Below, one piece after another: positions 1 to 11,047 of a stretch of DNA of 64,000 bases (position 1 is its first letter; each line of letters starts with the position of its first letter). Position numbers and translations under genes: made by a program. This DNA is from Mycosarcoma maydis. Its lineage: Eukaryota; Basidiomycota; Ustilaginomycetes; Ustilaginales. Where the stretch lies: the NCBI RefSeq assembly GCF_000328475.2, contig NC_026500.1:280928-344927 (forward strand), read 5' to 3'. The notes below the pieces were generated by a model. It was not told the origin of the DNA. It saw only the letters and a list, made by a program, of their open reading frames with translations, and did no database searches.

Positions 1-991
1 AGATTCGAGATTCACGATTCAGTCACGGCTGCGACCACGATCACTTTCGAAGCGGAACAATGTTAGACTTGTGTCTGTTGCAAGCAAGATTCCGCGCGAA
101 AAAACAACTTGACGCGCACGCACGACGTAAACACATGACAAATCGTGGAACACAAAAAGTCTGTGCGCACAGCGGCGTTGGCAACCAAATCGTGAATGCA
201 AATCACAACTGACTATCACAGTGACCATCACAGCCGCAGCGACTGTTACAATTACCGAGCACGGAGCGGTTGGAGCGCAAGAAAAATACCTTTGGGGGTT
301 GATCACAGTTACGTGCGAGCATCGCTGTTGTGTCGTTCGTGGTTACTTTGTCGGCCGGGATGGCTTCGAACAATGATTTATTTATTGCATTTCACGAGTC
401 GGAATGAGGTTGGAGCGTCACGAGTGGTGAATGGCAGGACAGACAGGATTCAGGATGCCTTTAAGGCAGACACACTCACACACCCGTGACTGTGCGCAAG
501 TCAACCGAAATATTTATTATTCCATATTGATTGTCGTTTACGGTTTTTATTCCATCGACGCACGCGCCAACTCGAAACGGGTTTCGTTGAGCCTCGCGAT
601 TGGGCGCTGTGTAAAGCACGAATCAGAGTTGAGTGTGCAAGTGCTGGGCTGGCTGAGACTGGTCGAGTCTGGTCGAAACAGTTCATTGTTCCAAACTGCG
701 CTCGCTTGGTGTTGAGCTTTCTATCGATGCTCAACTCTCTCTTTCTCTCTTTGCTCACCATCGTTGTTCCCTCTTGCCTCTTGCCTCTTGCCTCTTCACG
801 TATCACAATCACCGTTGTCTACACCTTTGAAACTGATCACCTCCACTTGACCTGCTTCTAGAAACTTTCTGCGACCCTTTTTTCGGCTTGGCGTGTGGGA
901 CTAGAGCTCGACTCTGGCGACAAGACATTTGGCGCTCGCAAACATCATATACCACCGCCAACCATAGCGTGCCTCGTCGGGGTTTTCAACC
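1..991. other. Upstream region of ubc1, no gene seen
   Basis: Only short overlapping reading frames without recognisable protein features. It begins with TTCACGATTCA-type repeat sequence. A pyrimidine-rich stretch (about 718-800, CTCTTGCCTC repeated three times) lies upstream of the ubc1 start and probably belongs to its promoter or 5' leader. Confidence 0.5.
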
Positions 992-2569
992 ATGTCGCTA
1001 CCATCTAGCTACACTGCTCTGCTCAATGATCTCAATCGTGATGTAGCTCGCGCGCGTCCGGCTGATGCTCTCCAATTTTGCGCAAACTGGTTCAATTCCA
1101 AGCTCGAGGAACAGCGTCGAGCGCATCTCGCTTCGAACACCAACTTTGCTACCACCAACGCATCTACGCCCTTCTCTCACAACTCGGTAGGCCCTAGCGA
1201 CATTGTGGATTTCGGAGGCGCTGCGCCTGGTCTCGCCTCGCCCACGCAGCGTGCTTCGCTGTTCCATTCGGACCCATTCGCTCCCGGCGCTGGTGGTGGT
1301 GCGCTACCGGTGGCATCACTCGCCGTACCCATGGACGCATCGCAGTCGCCTGATTCGACTCCCGCTCCAGCCACTCCAGCCGCACCAGCCGCACCAGCCG
1401 CACCAGCCGCACCGTTTTCTAGCCTGGGTGGCTCGGGCTCGACAAGCATCTCGAATGCGGCTTTCATTCCACCCACCTTTAACCTCGGTCGGCGTACCTC
1501 GGTCTCGGCAGAGAGCATGGCGCCCTCAGCGGCGAATGCCGAGTCGGATGGCTCGCCGCTGCCCAAGACGGTGATTCCCAAGTCGGAAGAGCAGATGCAG
1601 AGGATCCGTGGCTCGATCGGCAACAACCTGCTCTTCCGCAACCTCGAGCAGGATCAGTACCGCGATGTGTTGCTCGCCATGAAGGAAGTCAAGGTAGATG
1701 CCAACGTCACTGTGATCGAACAAGGCGCTCAGGGAGATTATTTTTACGTGGTGGAGTTTGGTACGCTGGATGTGTATGTACGCTCGCCGGACGCCGTGTC
1801 AGAAGGAGCGCCGTCAGCGTCAGCGTTGCTTGGCGACAAAAAGGTGTCGTATGGGCCCGGTTCGTCATTTGGTGAACTGGCGCTGCTGTACGCTCAACCG
1901 CGAGCTGCTACGGTGCTCTCGACATCGGCATGCACGTTGTGGGCGCTAGACCGGATCACGTTTAGGAGCATCCTGATGGAGACCAACTCGCGTCGAAGGG
2001 CGCTGTACGAAAAGTTTCTCATGGACGTTCCGCTGTTTGAACGACTTTCGGCGGCGGAACGTGCCAAGATCTCGGACAGCCTGGAGCTGCGTGAGTACTC
2101 GCGTGGCGAGGCGGTCATCTCGCAGGGTGAGCGCGGTAGCGAGTTTTTCATTATTGTGGAAGGCGATGCCGAGGTACGCAAGACCAAGCAAGGCGGCGAG
2201 GAGGTGGTGGGCAAGCTCTCGCGCGGCGACTACTTTGGCGAGCTGGCACTGTTGAACAATGCGCCTCGCGCGGCTACTGTGGCTGCAGCGGGCGCCACCG
2301 ACGACGCAAGGCTGAGGGTGGTGACGATGAGCGAAAGGGCATTTACGAGGTTGTTGGGACCGCTGGCGGGGATTCTCGAGAGGCATGCCAAGGAGACGTA
2401 TGGCGACGAGTATTCGGCGGTACATGCGAATGCGAATGCGGACGCAGCGACGAGCGTCAACAGCGCCGCATTGGCGCGCTCAGGTGCGGACACGAGTTTC
2501 CCGCATCCCATGGATTCCAGCGCGAAACCGGGCGAGGGCGCATGGAGCGCGCCGAATCCGTTTGCTTGA
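992..2569 (+). CDS. ubc1: cAMP-dependent protein kinase regulatory subunit Ubc1
   Basis: Regulatory subunit of protein kinase A. It holds the catalytic subunit inactive until cAMP binds. In U. maydis this gene controls budding versus filamentous growth and virulence. The protein is 525 residues, single exon, ATG start. Residues about 5-42 resemble the RII dimerisation/docking helix region. A low-complexity Ala/Pro linker follows, with a four-fold GCACCAGCC nucleotide repeat near 1380-1413. The inhibitory site is R167-R168-T169-S170, a phosphorylatable RRxS, so the subunit is RII-like. Two cyclic-nucleotide-binding domains follow. Their phosphate-binding cassettes are FGELALLYAQPRAA (293-306) and FGELALLNNAPRAA (415-428), each with the Glu and Arg that contact cAMP. 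The length and N-terminus match what I know of U. maydis Ubc1. Confidence 0.96.
   Translation: MSLPSSYTALLNDLNRDVARARPADALQFCANWFNSKLEEQRRAHLASNTNFATTNASTPFSHNSVGPSDIVDFGGAAPGLASPTQRASLFHSDPFAPGAGGGALPVASLAVPMDASQSPDSTPAPATPAAPAAPAAPAAPFSSLGGSGSTSISNAAFIPPTFNLGRRTSVSAESMAPSAANAESDGSPLPKTVIPKSEEQMQRIRGSIGNNLLFRNLEQDQYRDVLLAMKEVKVDANVTVIEQGAQGDYFYVVEFGTLDVYVRSPDAVSEGAPSASALLGDKKVSYGPGSSFGELALLYAQPRAATVLSTSACTLWALDRITFRSILMETNSRRRALYEKFLMDVPLFERLSAAERAKISDSLELREYSRGEAVISQGERGSEFFIIVEGDAEVRKTKQGGEEVVGKLSRGDYFGELALLNNAPRAATVAAAGATDDARLRVVTMSERAFTRLLGPLAGILERHAKETYGDEYSAVHANANADAATSVNSAALARSGADTSFPHPMDSSAKPGEGAWSAPNPFA
1366..1413 (+). repeat. GCACCAGCC tandem repeat inside ubc1
   Basis: Nine-base unit repeated about four times, encoding an Ala-Pro-Ala linker between the dimerisation region and the inhibitor site. 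Copy number could vary between strains without shifting the frame. Confidence 0.8.
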
Positions 2570-5098
2570 CGCAGCCCAGTGCGCCTGCTTTGGATGGTTT
2601 CTCAATCGCGGGGGGGTTTTTTTCTTTTTTTTTTCTTTTTTTTTCTTCTCCTATCTGCGATGCGTTGCAATGAGTGGATCGGGTTGGAACTGGAAATTTG
2701 ATTCACAATTGGTGCTGATTGGTCTGTTGCAAGGCATGTGTTGGCCGAGTGTGTGGACAAGCTCCGCTTCGTGCGTGCGCACAGCGACGTGCACTTTGGC
2801 GAATGCGTCAAAGGCAAGATTTTGAGCGCGAGCGTAAAGTAGAGCAATGCGGTACAATTACTGTATGAGTGGTGAGCACGACGTTGATTGACGGCGTGGA
2901 GACCGACATCAGGGTGAGCCAGCCGCAAGCGACGCGCCGCAGTGGAACTTGCCAAGCCGTCGTTGCCCCACACTCGTGACTCGTTTCTAGCTGCGGTGAG
3001 CGTTGGATATAGACTCGCGATTTGTTAGCGCGAGAAAGGTGCACGTAACGTTGTCAAAAGAGTTCAATGTTACACCGCGACACGTTTCATCATTGCGCTT
3101 GTCTCGCGTCTGGTGAGTTGCGTTTCGCTGGATTCGTGATTGTGATTGTCGTGTCACGCGTTGAGAATTCACGATTCACGATGGATGCTGCGCAGCAAAA
3201 ACTGACATTCTCAACAAATGGCGTCATCGTTTACGTCATGCTTGACGCACATCTATCAAGATGAAATTCAAATTGAACTGCTCAATGATCACATCACACT
3301 GCGATGCCACGTTTTAAATAGTCACGGCTTCAGTGCTGTCAACCAACTAGGTTGTGCTGGTTGGCTCTGTACACCTACGCTAGCACGGCGATTTCAGACA
3401 AGCAGCAGGGTAGCTCAGCACGGTGGACGCTAGAGAGAGACTCGAGACTGTTGCGCGACCCAACAAGTGCAGGTGCGAGTTGTCAAGTTGAAAGCAGACG
3501 AGCGAGGTTGATTCGGACGAGCCGGAAGAGCAAACCAACGCTGCGCAATTCATGACTGATTTGGACCGAGTAGGTGACAGTAGAGTGCAGTAACTGAGTA
3601 GCTACGCAGCAAGTCGCCGTTGCTCTATCTCGGGTATGCAGCTGTGTAGGCTCGTGCTGGTTGAAGAGCGGTGTTTGGTGCGCAAGTCTGAGTCGAAGAG
3701 CTCAGTTAACTTGATCAAGAGCAGCTTAGCTAGCAGCACCTCCACGATTTCGACGTTTTGTATTCGAAATGTCGATGTGATTTGACTGCATTCGTCTTTC
3801 TACTTGAATACTCGAGTGTGGACTATAATACTAATCGTGAATATTGGCAGGTCAGTCACGAATACAAAAAAAGAAATGTTCTACCGCGTGATGCGTGATG
3901 AGAGCTCAAGTGTGAGTCGTGAGTGTACAGTTGTGAACACACCGAAAACCGAAAACCATTCGCGCACCAAGTCAGAACCCAAGCCAAGACGTTGCTGGTG
4001 ATTCACGATTGTGCGCACCGGAAGCCGAATGGATCGGTGATTTTTGCGTCAACATGGCGAGACGCACCCCCGTGCTGGCAGTCTTATGAACCAACGCACC
4101 CTCATTAAGAATTGTGGATCGCCGTCCAGAGCGTCAGAGCGTTCGGTGTTGGAACTGTTGTATTGCGTTGAGTTAGGAGTTGGTTTGTATTTGTCTGCCT
4201 AACTTAGACGAGGTACAAATCGTGTGTCACGTATGCTATACGTATTAGTATTATATATTATTAATAGAACCAGCGGGGCGCGCATCGAGCCGATCAGGCT
4301 GGAAAAGGCCAAAAGCAGGCGAGGATCGTAACTTGACAAAGCGCACAGCGCAGAGCTGAATCAAGGATCAATAGAGAATCGAATCACGAATCATAACTTT
4401 GCTATAATCGTGGATGGTTGTTTCGCATCCGTGATTGTGATTTGGTTTGGGAGGATTCCATCCCCATCGGCGTGTTTGTGGTTGTGACCAAAGAGTGGGA
4501 GAGACAAGCGTCAAGACTCTGTGTGACTAACTGACTCACACTGCTCATACACACTCGACAGTCAAGAACGCACTCTTGTGACTTGACCGTCTCAGAGACT
4601 GCGCGATCGGCAAGACTCGAAGCGACACAGAGACCAACGAACCCTGATCCGGACCCCGTCTCGCCCTGCTCTGCTCTGCTCTGCTCTGCTCTGCTCTCTT
4701 TTCTTCTCTGCCTTTGCCTTTGCCATTCACGATTCACGATTCGTGTTTCATAACCGCGAGTCGCGACTCGTCTGATTCCACCAACATCGAGACGGCTCAG
4801 CTCGCTCAGCTCGCTCAGCTTGCGCTCCTGCACGCCATCCCGTTGCCGAGCCTCTCTCTCTGTGAACCGCGTTGATTCTTCTCCACCATCGTCATCCTCG
4901 CCTCGTTCTAGCCATCCGACTACCTCGCCCTAACAGCGCAAGCACAGCACAGCACAGCTCAGCACAGCTCACCTCAGCTCACCTTGAACAAAGTCAGCCG
5001 TCATCATCGCTCGCTCCTCTCTTTCTTCGATTCGTTGAGCCTCGGCTGCTATCGATCCACTGCTCGTCTCCAACACGCTCTCCATTGCATTGCCCGCC
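2570..5098. other. Intergenic region between ubc1 and the bZIP gene
   Basis: No convincing gene. A T-rich tract at about 2617-2650 follows the ubc1 stop and fits its 3' UTR. TTCACGA-type motifs occur near 3165-3182 and 4725-4745. The last 450 bases hold pyrimidine-rich simple repeats (CTCTG repeated at about 4667-4697; AGCTCGCTC at about 4797-4822; CACAG/CTCAG runs at about 4938-4982), which probably form the bZIP promoter and leader. Confidence 0.5.
4667..4697 (+). repeat. (CTCTG)n simple repeat
   Basis: About six to seven copies of a five-base unit in the presumed promoter of the bZIP gene. A microsatellite seen directly in the sequence. Confidence 0.8.
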
Positions 5099-6810
5099 AT
5101 GTCGGAAACAGGTATGTACACCACCACGTCGTCTACCATTCACCTCGGTGCCATCAACGCTCCGCTCATCCATCATCTCTCCGCTCCATCTCGCTAACCT
5201 GTTTCTGCTCTTCCTCTTGGTTTGGTTCTGCCACCATCACCACCATGATTGCTCTCCAATCTGCACGTCCAGCCACAGCCTCGAGGCCGCCTGCAAAGCC
5301 GCTATCCAGAAACTCGCCCGTTCGCTCTACCGCCAAACACCATCTCGAACCCAACCCATTCGAAGAATTNNNNNNNNNNNNNNNNNNNNNNNNNNNNNNN
5401 NNNNNNNNNNNNNNNNNNNNNNNNNNNNNNNNNNNNNNNNNNNNNNNNNNNNNNNNNNNNNNNNNNNNNATCACTCCCACCACGCTTTCCTCCCTCACCA
5501 ACGTCAACCCCACCACAGCTATCGACCCCAACGCTCCCACTCCCGCCGCCGGCTCTTCCTTGTCCACCCAACCCCAACACTTTGCCGCCAAGCCTACCGA
5601 CGCACAAAACGCGTTTGACCTCGCCTTTAGCCGCTCCTTCCCCAACGACCGCTCCGATGCCAAGCTCACCGGTTCCAAGCTCAAAGCTCACGTCAATGCT
5701 ACCGACTCGGATCGCAGCGTCTCACACAGCATCAGCCCGCAGATGGTACACAAACCCTTGGATGCTCCCAACGGCGGCGATCAGCAGAACGCCGCCTCGG
5801 GTCTCTTTCTCTTGAGTCGAGCGCATAAGGAAATGTCGAAACGCGACGCCGCCTCCACGTCGCTCTACGACTCTAAGCCCTCGTCGAAAAAGTCGACCAG
5901 CGCCAAGAACGCCCCGGACGCCAAACCTACCTCCAAACCTACCGCCAATAAACGCAAAAAGTCAAATTCCACCGACGACGACGCAGCTGCCACAGCCCAA
6001 GCATCCACATCGACCAACGCACCACCCGCCAAAGCTGCCAAGACGGCCAAAGGCGGTAAAAAAGCAGCGGCAGCGGCGGCAGCAGCAGCAGCAGCTGATG
6101 CTAGCAAGGATGCTTCTACAAGAGCCAATGGCGGTGGATCACTCAAGTCGGATAACGGGGCGGATGACGACGATCAGCACTGGGACAGCGATGACGAAAA
6201 CGGTGAAGGAAGGGGCAACATGGACGAGAAGCGCAAAAACTTTTTGGAGAGGAATCGGCAAGCAGCGCTCAAGTGTCGTCAACGCAAGAAAGCCTGGTTG
6301 GCATCGCTGCAGGCCAAGGTCGAGTATCTGCAAAACGACAACGAAAATCTTCAGAACACGGTGGGCGCGCTAAGAAACGAGAACATGTTTCTCAAGAGTC
6401 AACTGGTGCAGGCTACCGGAGGCGCTCCGCTACCCAACATACCGATGGGGTTGGCTATGGGCATGCCCATGGCTCCGCCGCCGCATGGCGTAGATGCGCA
6501 GCACCATTCAATGGCGCCGGCGCCTATGGGCATTCCGACGAGCATGGCGCCGCACCCGGCCTACTTGCATCCGGGTGTCAGCCAGGCGCCTGGCGGTGCA
6601 TATCCTCCGGCGCGCGCACCACCGCCTGGCTTTGATCCTCGACAAGCGGGCCCCACCGGTCGACCTCGATCAGAATCCGACGCGCTGGCATCCAACGAGT
6701 CGTCCATGCCCGGCCTCAAGCACGAACGAGAGTGGAGCGCTGCTTCCGCCACCGACACGACCAACAAGCACACCAGCGCCGCCTCGGGCGCTGCGACCAT
6801 CAAGGTCTAG
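5099..6810 (+). CDS. bZIP transcription factor, ATF/CREB (Atf1-like) type, interrupted by an assembly gap
   Basis: Probable stress-type nuclear transcription factor. Exon 1 is only ATG TCG GAA ACA G (5099-5111). A GTATGT donor opens at 5112, CTAAC branch-like sequence lies near 5191, and the first following AG ends at 5272. Joining 5111 to 5273 restores the frame (MSETATASRP...). The next stretch contains LEPNPFEE, typical of the N-terminal region of Atf1-like factors. It runs directly into 100 N (5370-5469), so part of the protein is unknown. After the gap come Ser/Thr/Pro-rich sequence, an Ala run encoded by GCA/GCG codons near 6062-6099, and an acidic stretch. The basic region NFLERNRQAALKCRQRKK then leads into a leucine zipper (about 6237-6400). 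The C-terminal tail is rich in Met, Pro and Gly. The ATG seen at 5245 lies in the intron. The family call is firm; orthology to Atf1 is inferred. Confidence 0.85.
5370..5469. other. 100-N assembly gap inside the bZIP coding region
   Basis: Exactly 100 N, which is usually a placeholder of unknown true length. Because 100 is not a multiple of three, the reading frame across it cannot be trusted from this sequence. The surrounding sequence suggests an unassembled low-complexity repeat. Confidence 0.95.
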
Positions 6811-9800
6811 CTCGACTCACTTGTGAACTGGACCTTTGCGCGTCTACACTTGTTGCCACCTTTTTTTATTTTTTTTTAATCCTTTTTTTTATGATACCTC
6901 GTCCTCGTATGTTGCGCCTTGTGTGCGCCTTGTATTCGGCCTGTGTATCTATGCTATTCCCGTGTACCGTTGGTTATTCACGATTGATCTGTGGCGTCGC
7001 AACGCCGGGTGGTTATGGCGCTCTAGCTGTGTGACTGTGAATGGCACGTACAGAGACACGAGATCTCGTATGCATGGCATGTGTGGCGTGATCTGGGGAC
7101 GCGATGTTGGGCAAGAAGGACGAAAGTGTGAATCGCCAAGGCAGGGCGGGCCGGGCGGGTTGATAGCGCTATTGCTAAGCAAGACAGTTATGTTGCTGGA
7201 GCGGGAGATGGTGGCGAAGACGCGACGACTGTTGACACGCCAGCTTGTACGCACTCGGACTTGGCAGACGACGGACCGACTCTGACGATTGCACGAATCG
7301 GCGCGGTTCAGACGCCGTCTTGGAGACTGACGTTGCGCGAACCACAGACGACGCTGGCAGCGTGAATCGTGGGTGTGAGCGCACTCGTCACTGTTGCTCG
7401 CCGAACCGCTCGCGCCCGCTCGCGCCCGCTCGCGCCCGCTCGCGCCGGTTCGTAGCTCTCGTTTTCATCGTTCTGACGCAGCTAGCGGATGCGAGCACAT
7501 GCGCTGAGCTTGGCGTACAAACGCTACTATTCGTCATGGTGGGGCGTGAATGACTGCAGCTGAGCACAAGATCGTCGACATGCACATGCGTTCCGACACA
7601 CCACATCGGCGGTGCGTGCTTGCATGTTGGCAGAGCGTGTGTGCGCGAGCGGTGCATATTTGCTGCTCGACACTGGCGCGTCTATGCTTTTTCCAGGTAC
7701 GTCCGTACACTGGCGTGCGGCTCGAGCTCGGAGCCAGCCAAACCCAGCACGCAAGCGCAAAGAGAACAAGCGCACAACAGCCTCGCGCCGCCTCCAGCTT
7801 GCGTGATGAGATTCACACTGAGATCGAGCATACTCTGTCGTGATGCGGCGAGGCTCCAGACGCTCTCGACACGCATTGCTTGGCAGCGACGACGCAGTCG
7901 AGCTTCGGTCAGCCAAGCATATATACGAATGGATAGAGCAGCAGACGTGTGTCACGCGTCTCGTGCGCGCACGCTTTGCACCACCACAAGCGAGCCGCAC
8001 AGCCCCCGAGCGATTCGGCTGTCGAGTCGGCACATTGCTGGCATGGCGATCCCAGCTCAGTCGACACACACCAACGACGACGTTCAGTCCAGCAGCAGAG
8101 CAGCCGACGTACTCTCGGCGGCGTCACAGTATGCACTCGGCGAGTGAGCGGAGCGCATGCTGGATCGTGCTCGACCCAGTGCTCCAGCTCAAGCACCGAT
8201 GCTCGACTCCATCGGCCACAGTCAACATGCTCTACTTGTGCTTTTGCTTGTGCTGTTCTGTGCGGTAGCGCGGCTTGCCGCCGTGAGGCTGTACTGCGCT
8301 TCGATGGCTGCGTTTCACCGTCGAGGCTCGGTCGAACGCCAGTGCGCACGCCGCCAGTGCGCGCCTTCTGTCGGGCGTCGTTGCGGCACGCGCTGATCTT
8401 GGTCAAGACAGAGCAACGTCGCTGTCCATCGTTGCAGTCCGCGTTCTCACTGTTCCAAGTAAGCGACCAGAGTGACCACGTATCGCTGCTTGGGTGCTGA
8501 CAACGCTGCCTTTCAGCGCGCAGCATAGCCGCCAGCAAACGCGAGAGCGCGGATCCAAGACATGCTCTGTATGCACGCCCGTATTTGGCGCCGCTGGCGT
8601 TGCAGGTTTCGGCTTCCGACGTCACAGCCTTGTCGGCAGCAAGGATTCCAGCGCACACCAAACATAGTTTGCTAGCGCGAATGCTAGGTAGCAGTGCTCC
8701 GGCGGATCGGATGGGTGGCAACCGAACCACGCGTACGAGGCGACGGCGACGAATGCGCGTGCATACACCCGGTGCTCGCTCGTCCTGTCCATGTGGCAGC
8801 ACACCGCTCGCAGTCACATCCGCTCGGCGCTGCACGACACCGCGTGCGCCAGCTGCATCTACGGACACTGCCATTCTCAGCTCACATCGCCGACACGATC
8901 GCGTAACCATGCGAAACGCGCAAGGCAGGTGGCGGCTATCGGCATGTGCCAATCGTGAATCCACGATGCACAGCCGCGCGCACGCGTGCTCACGTATACG
9001 CGACGCGACTAGCGAGCAAGCCATCTCGCGCCGGTTCGAGGCGTATGTTGACAGCCACCGCCACCACTTGGCGCTTGGCTTGGTAGACTGGCTCGAACAG
9101 AGACTAGGTCTGCTGCACTGGACCGGCTTGCCGAGCTTGGTCGAAGCGCGTAATGTTATCGAGTGGATCGTGCTAGCGGCTTGAAGCGGCAGCCAAGCTT
9201 GTGAGCAGGTGCGAAACGTACCGCAGCCCCGCGCTCGGACGCCGACGCCAAAGCCGGTGACTGGCGACTCAGTTTGCGCGCGCACCCAAGACGCACGCAG
9301 CCATCGTCGACGTACAGCAGACGGTGCAGCAGCGTGTGCAGCGTGGTGCTGTATGCGGGATGCAGACACAAGCGTTTGAGGATTCGCGCCAACCGCTGTG
9401 TCTCTGCGCGCACCCAGCACGCGCTTGACGCACAAGAGCATGTGGTGGAGCGCTAGTGGCTGGTCGACGAGCCACACCTCACGTAAGAGCGGCTCTCATC
9501 GTCGCGCGCCAGCACACCGATGCTCACGGCGCGCAGCGCGCAGCGCGCAGCGTATCCACCAGCCTCAGTGTCAGCACGCGCTCATTCACACAAGCCCAAT
9601 GCGGCCCACCTGCACACTACGCTTGAGCTCTCGTATCCGCCGACCGCTATTATCCCACTAGCCCATCGGCGCCGACATCGCATAGCATCGTCGTCCGACC
9701 AACGCGTCCGCGCGCGCTGTCGATGCAAACGAAAGCTTCCAGATAATCGATGCTCGGCGTCAAATCTTAGCGTACCGACCAGGCGCCGTGCCACTGGTCA

Positions 9801-9937
9801 CACACACATGCTGCCAAGCCAAGCCGAGCTGATCGACGCGCGACTGCGGCGCGCTCGAAAATTCGTATGGCATATCAGACTGGCGCGCGAGACAATACAT
9901 GTACTCAGCTGAGCGATCAAGTGGCTGTCGGGGAGCC
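6811..9937. other. 3.1-kb region without a supported gene
   Basis: The start (6858-6892) is T-rich and fits the bZIP 3' UTR. From about 7.2 kb the sequence is GC-rich, and open frames occur on both strands simply because stops are scarce. The longest (7909-9477, minus) is Arg-, Cys-, Ser- and Trp-rich, shows no domain and opens with GTG, so I do not call it a gene. Tandem CGCTCGCGCC units lie at about 7407-7446 and GCGCGCA units at about 9529-9551. A degenerate gene or a non-coding transcript cannot be excluded. Confidence 0.45.
7407..7446 (+). repeat. (CGCTCGCGCC)n tandem repeat
   Basis: Ten-base unit repeated about four times in non-coding sequence. Seen directly. Confidence 0.85.
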
Positions 9938-11047
9938 TCAGCTGTGAGCCGCATTGACTCGGGCGATGGCAGCATCAATCACTGTCTTGGCGTTGAGTTG
10001 GGCGGTTTCAAAGACGCGGATCGCGTCGTTGAGCCTTCGTTGCGTCTCGGGATCGTTCGAGATGGCGAGCGCCAGCTGTTGAGCGTTGTGCGACAGGTAG
10101 TCGACGCTCAGATCGAATTGCTGCGCTACGCCGTCTGCACGGAGACGGTCGATCTTCAGGAGCGCCAGCGTCGAATCCGGGAGCGCCACGTCGTATGTCT
10201 TGCTCGGCCGGTACGGCTTGGTGGTGGCACGCATGCCTGTGCGTTGGATCATCTCGCTAAGTATAGGCGCTAGGATCGTCGCTTGTTGTGCACCGAGCTG
10301 AGGCATGGCGAGCACCTCGTTGATGCCGATAAAAGACGCCGATTTGATCACTGGCGGTCTAGCGGCTGGATTAGCGAGCGTAAGCTCCCGGTAGGCTTGG
10401 TAGATGTGAGCCATTCGAGGAGACATGGGATGTTGCGAGACGGGGTCGTCGTACACAGCCCTTTCGTCGGGCGCGGTAAAGTGCGCCAGGATCTCGTTGT
10501 AGTAAGGTGAGATGTAGAGACATCCAGCCTGTGCAGCGGCGAGCGCCTGGGCGACGCTGAACACGCCGGTTGCGAGCGTTCGAATAGCATGCTGCGACTC
10601 GAGGATCCAAGCCGCCTTGACACCCGCCGGTGTGGCGAGGATCTTGATGCAGTATCTGTGCTTGCCGATACCGAGTGCGCTGAACTCGCGATCATACGCA
10701 AGAGCATGCTCGACGATTTGTTCGGTATCGTACGCATGCGTGGGGGATACCTGCAACAGCGCACGTCCTGAAATGTTGGCCAGATTCTGCGCACATAGCC
10801 TGACACTCACGCGGTCCAGGATGGCCAACCAGTCGCCTGCACCACTACCGCGCACTACGTCGTCGAGCAACGCCTCGTTCTGCGCCAACCGCAGCGCGTC
10901 CGCGACGATAAACTGGTTCGATGTCATATCGTTTGGCTGCACGCCCACCGACGCGAGTTGCTGCGTAAGCGCCACATCGAGCGTGTCCACATCGATCTCG
11001 AGCTGCGACGCCGCATTCACAATGATCGGTACCGTAGACGCTGTCAT
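9938..11047 (-). CDS. Transaldolase-family aldolase with FSA-like active site
   Basis: Class I (Schiff-base) aldolase of the transaldolase superfamily. It probably cleaves or transfers a dihydroxyacetone unit on sugar phosphates or free sugars in the cytosol. The frame opens further upstream only with GTG; the first ATG is at 11045-11047, giving 369 residues. Numbered from there, the Schiff-base lysine is K135 in YCIKILATPAG, the conserved Asp is D21 (DVDTLD), and Asn is N44 (NDMTSN). Two positions differ from classical transaldolase. The general-base Glu is Q99 (GRALLQVS), and the ISPF phenylalanine is tyrosine (ISPYYNEI, Y182). Both are the residues found in bacterial fructose-6-phosphate aldolase. 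KSASFIGINEVL matches the C-terminal family motif. It is divergent from the isomerase gene at 11747. A 5' intron upstream of this ATG is possible. The family is clear; the substrate is unknown. Confidence 0.85.
   Translation of the reverse strand: MTASTVPIIVNAASQLEIDVDTLDVALTQQLASVGVQPNDMTSNQFIVADALRLAQNEALLDDVVRGSGAGDWLAILDRVSVRLCAQNLANISGRALLQVSPTHAYDTEQIVEHALAYDREFSALGIGKHRYCIKILATPAGVKAAWILESQHAIRTLATGVFSVAQALAAAQAGCLYISPYYNEILAHFTAPDERAVYDDPVSQHPMSPRMAHIYQAYRELTLANPAARPPVIKSASFIGINEVLAMPQLGAQQATILAPILSEMIQRTGMRATTKPYRPSKTYDVALPDSTLALLKIDRLRADGVAQQFDLSVDYLSHNAQQLALAISNDPETQRRLNDAIRVFETAQLNAKTVIDAAIARVNAAHS

Noticed and set aside
2602..2973. Lys-rich minus-strand frame after ubc1
   Set aside because: The Lys run is the antisense of the T-rich ubc1 3' tract; not a gene.
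4984..5111. Upstream extension of the bZIP frame to 4984
   Set aside because: It opens with TTG and would translate through the GTATGT donor and intron; a two-exon model starting MSET fits better.
7909..9477. 522-codon open frame on the minus strand
   Set aside because: It opens with GTG, is rich in Arg, Cys, Ser and Trp, has no domain pattern, and overlaps long open frames on the other strand. It is best explained by GC-rich sequence with few stops.
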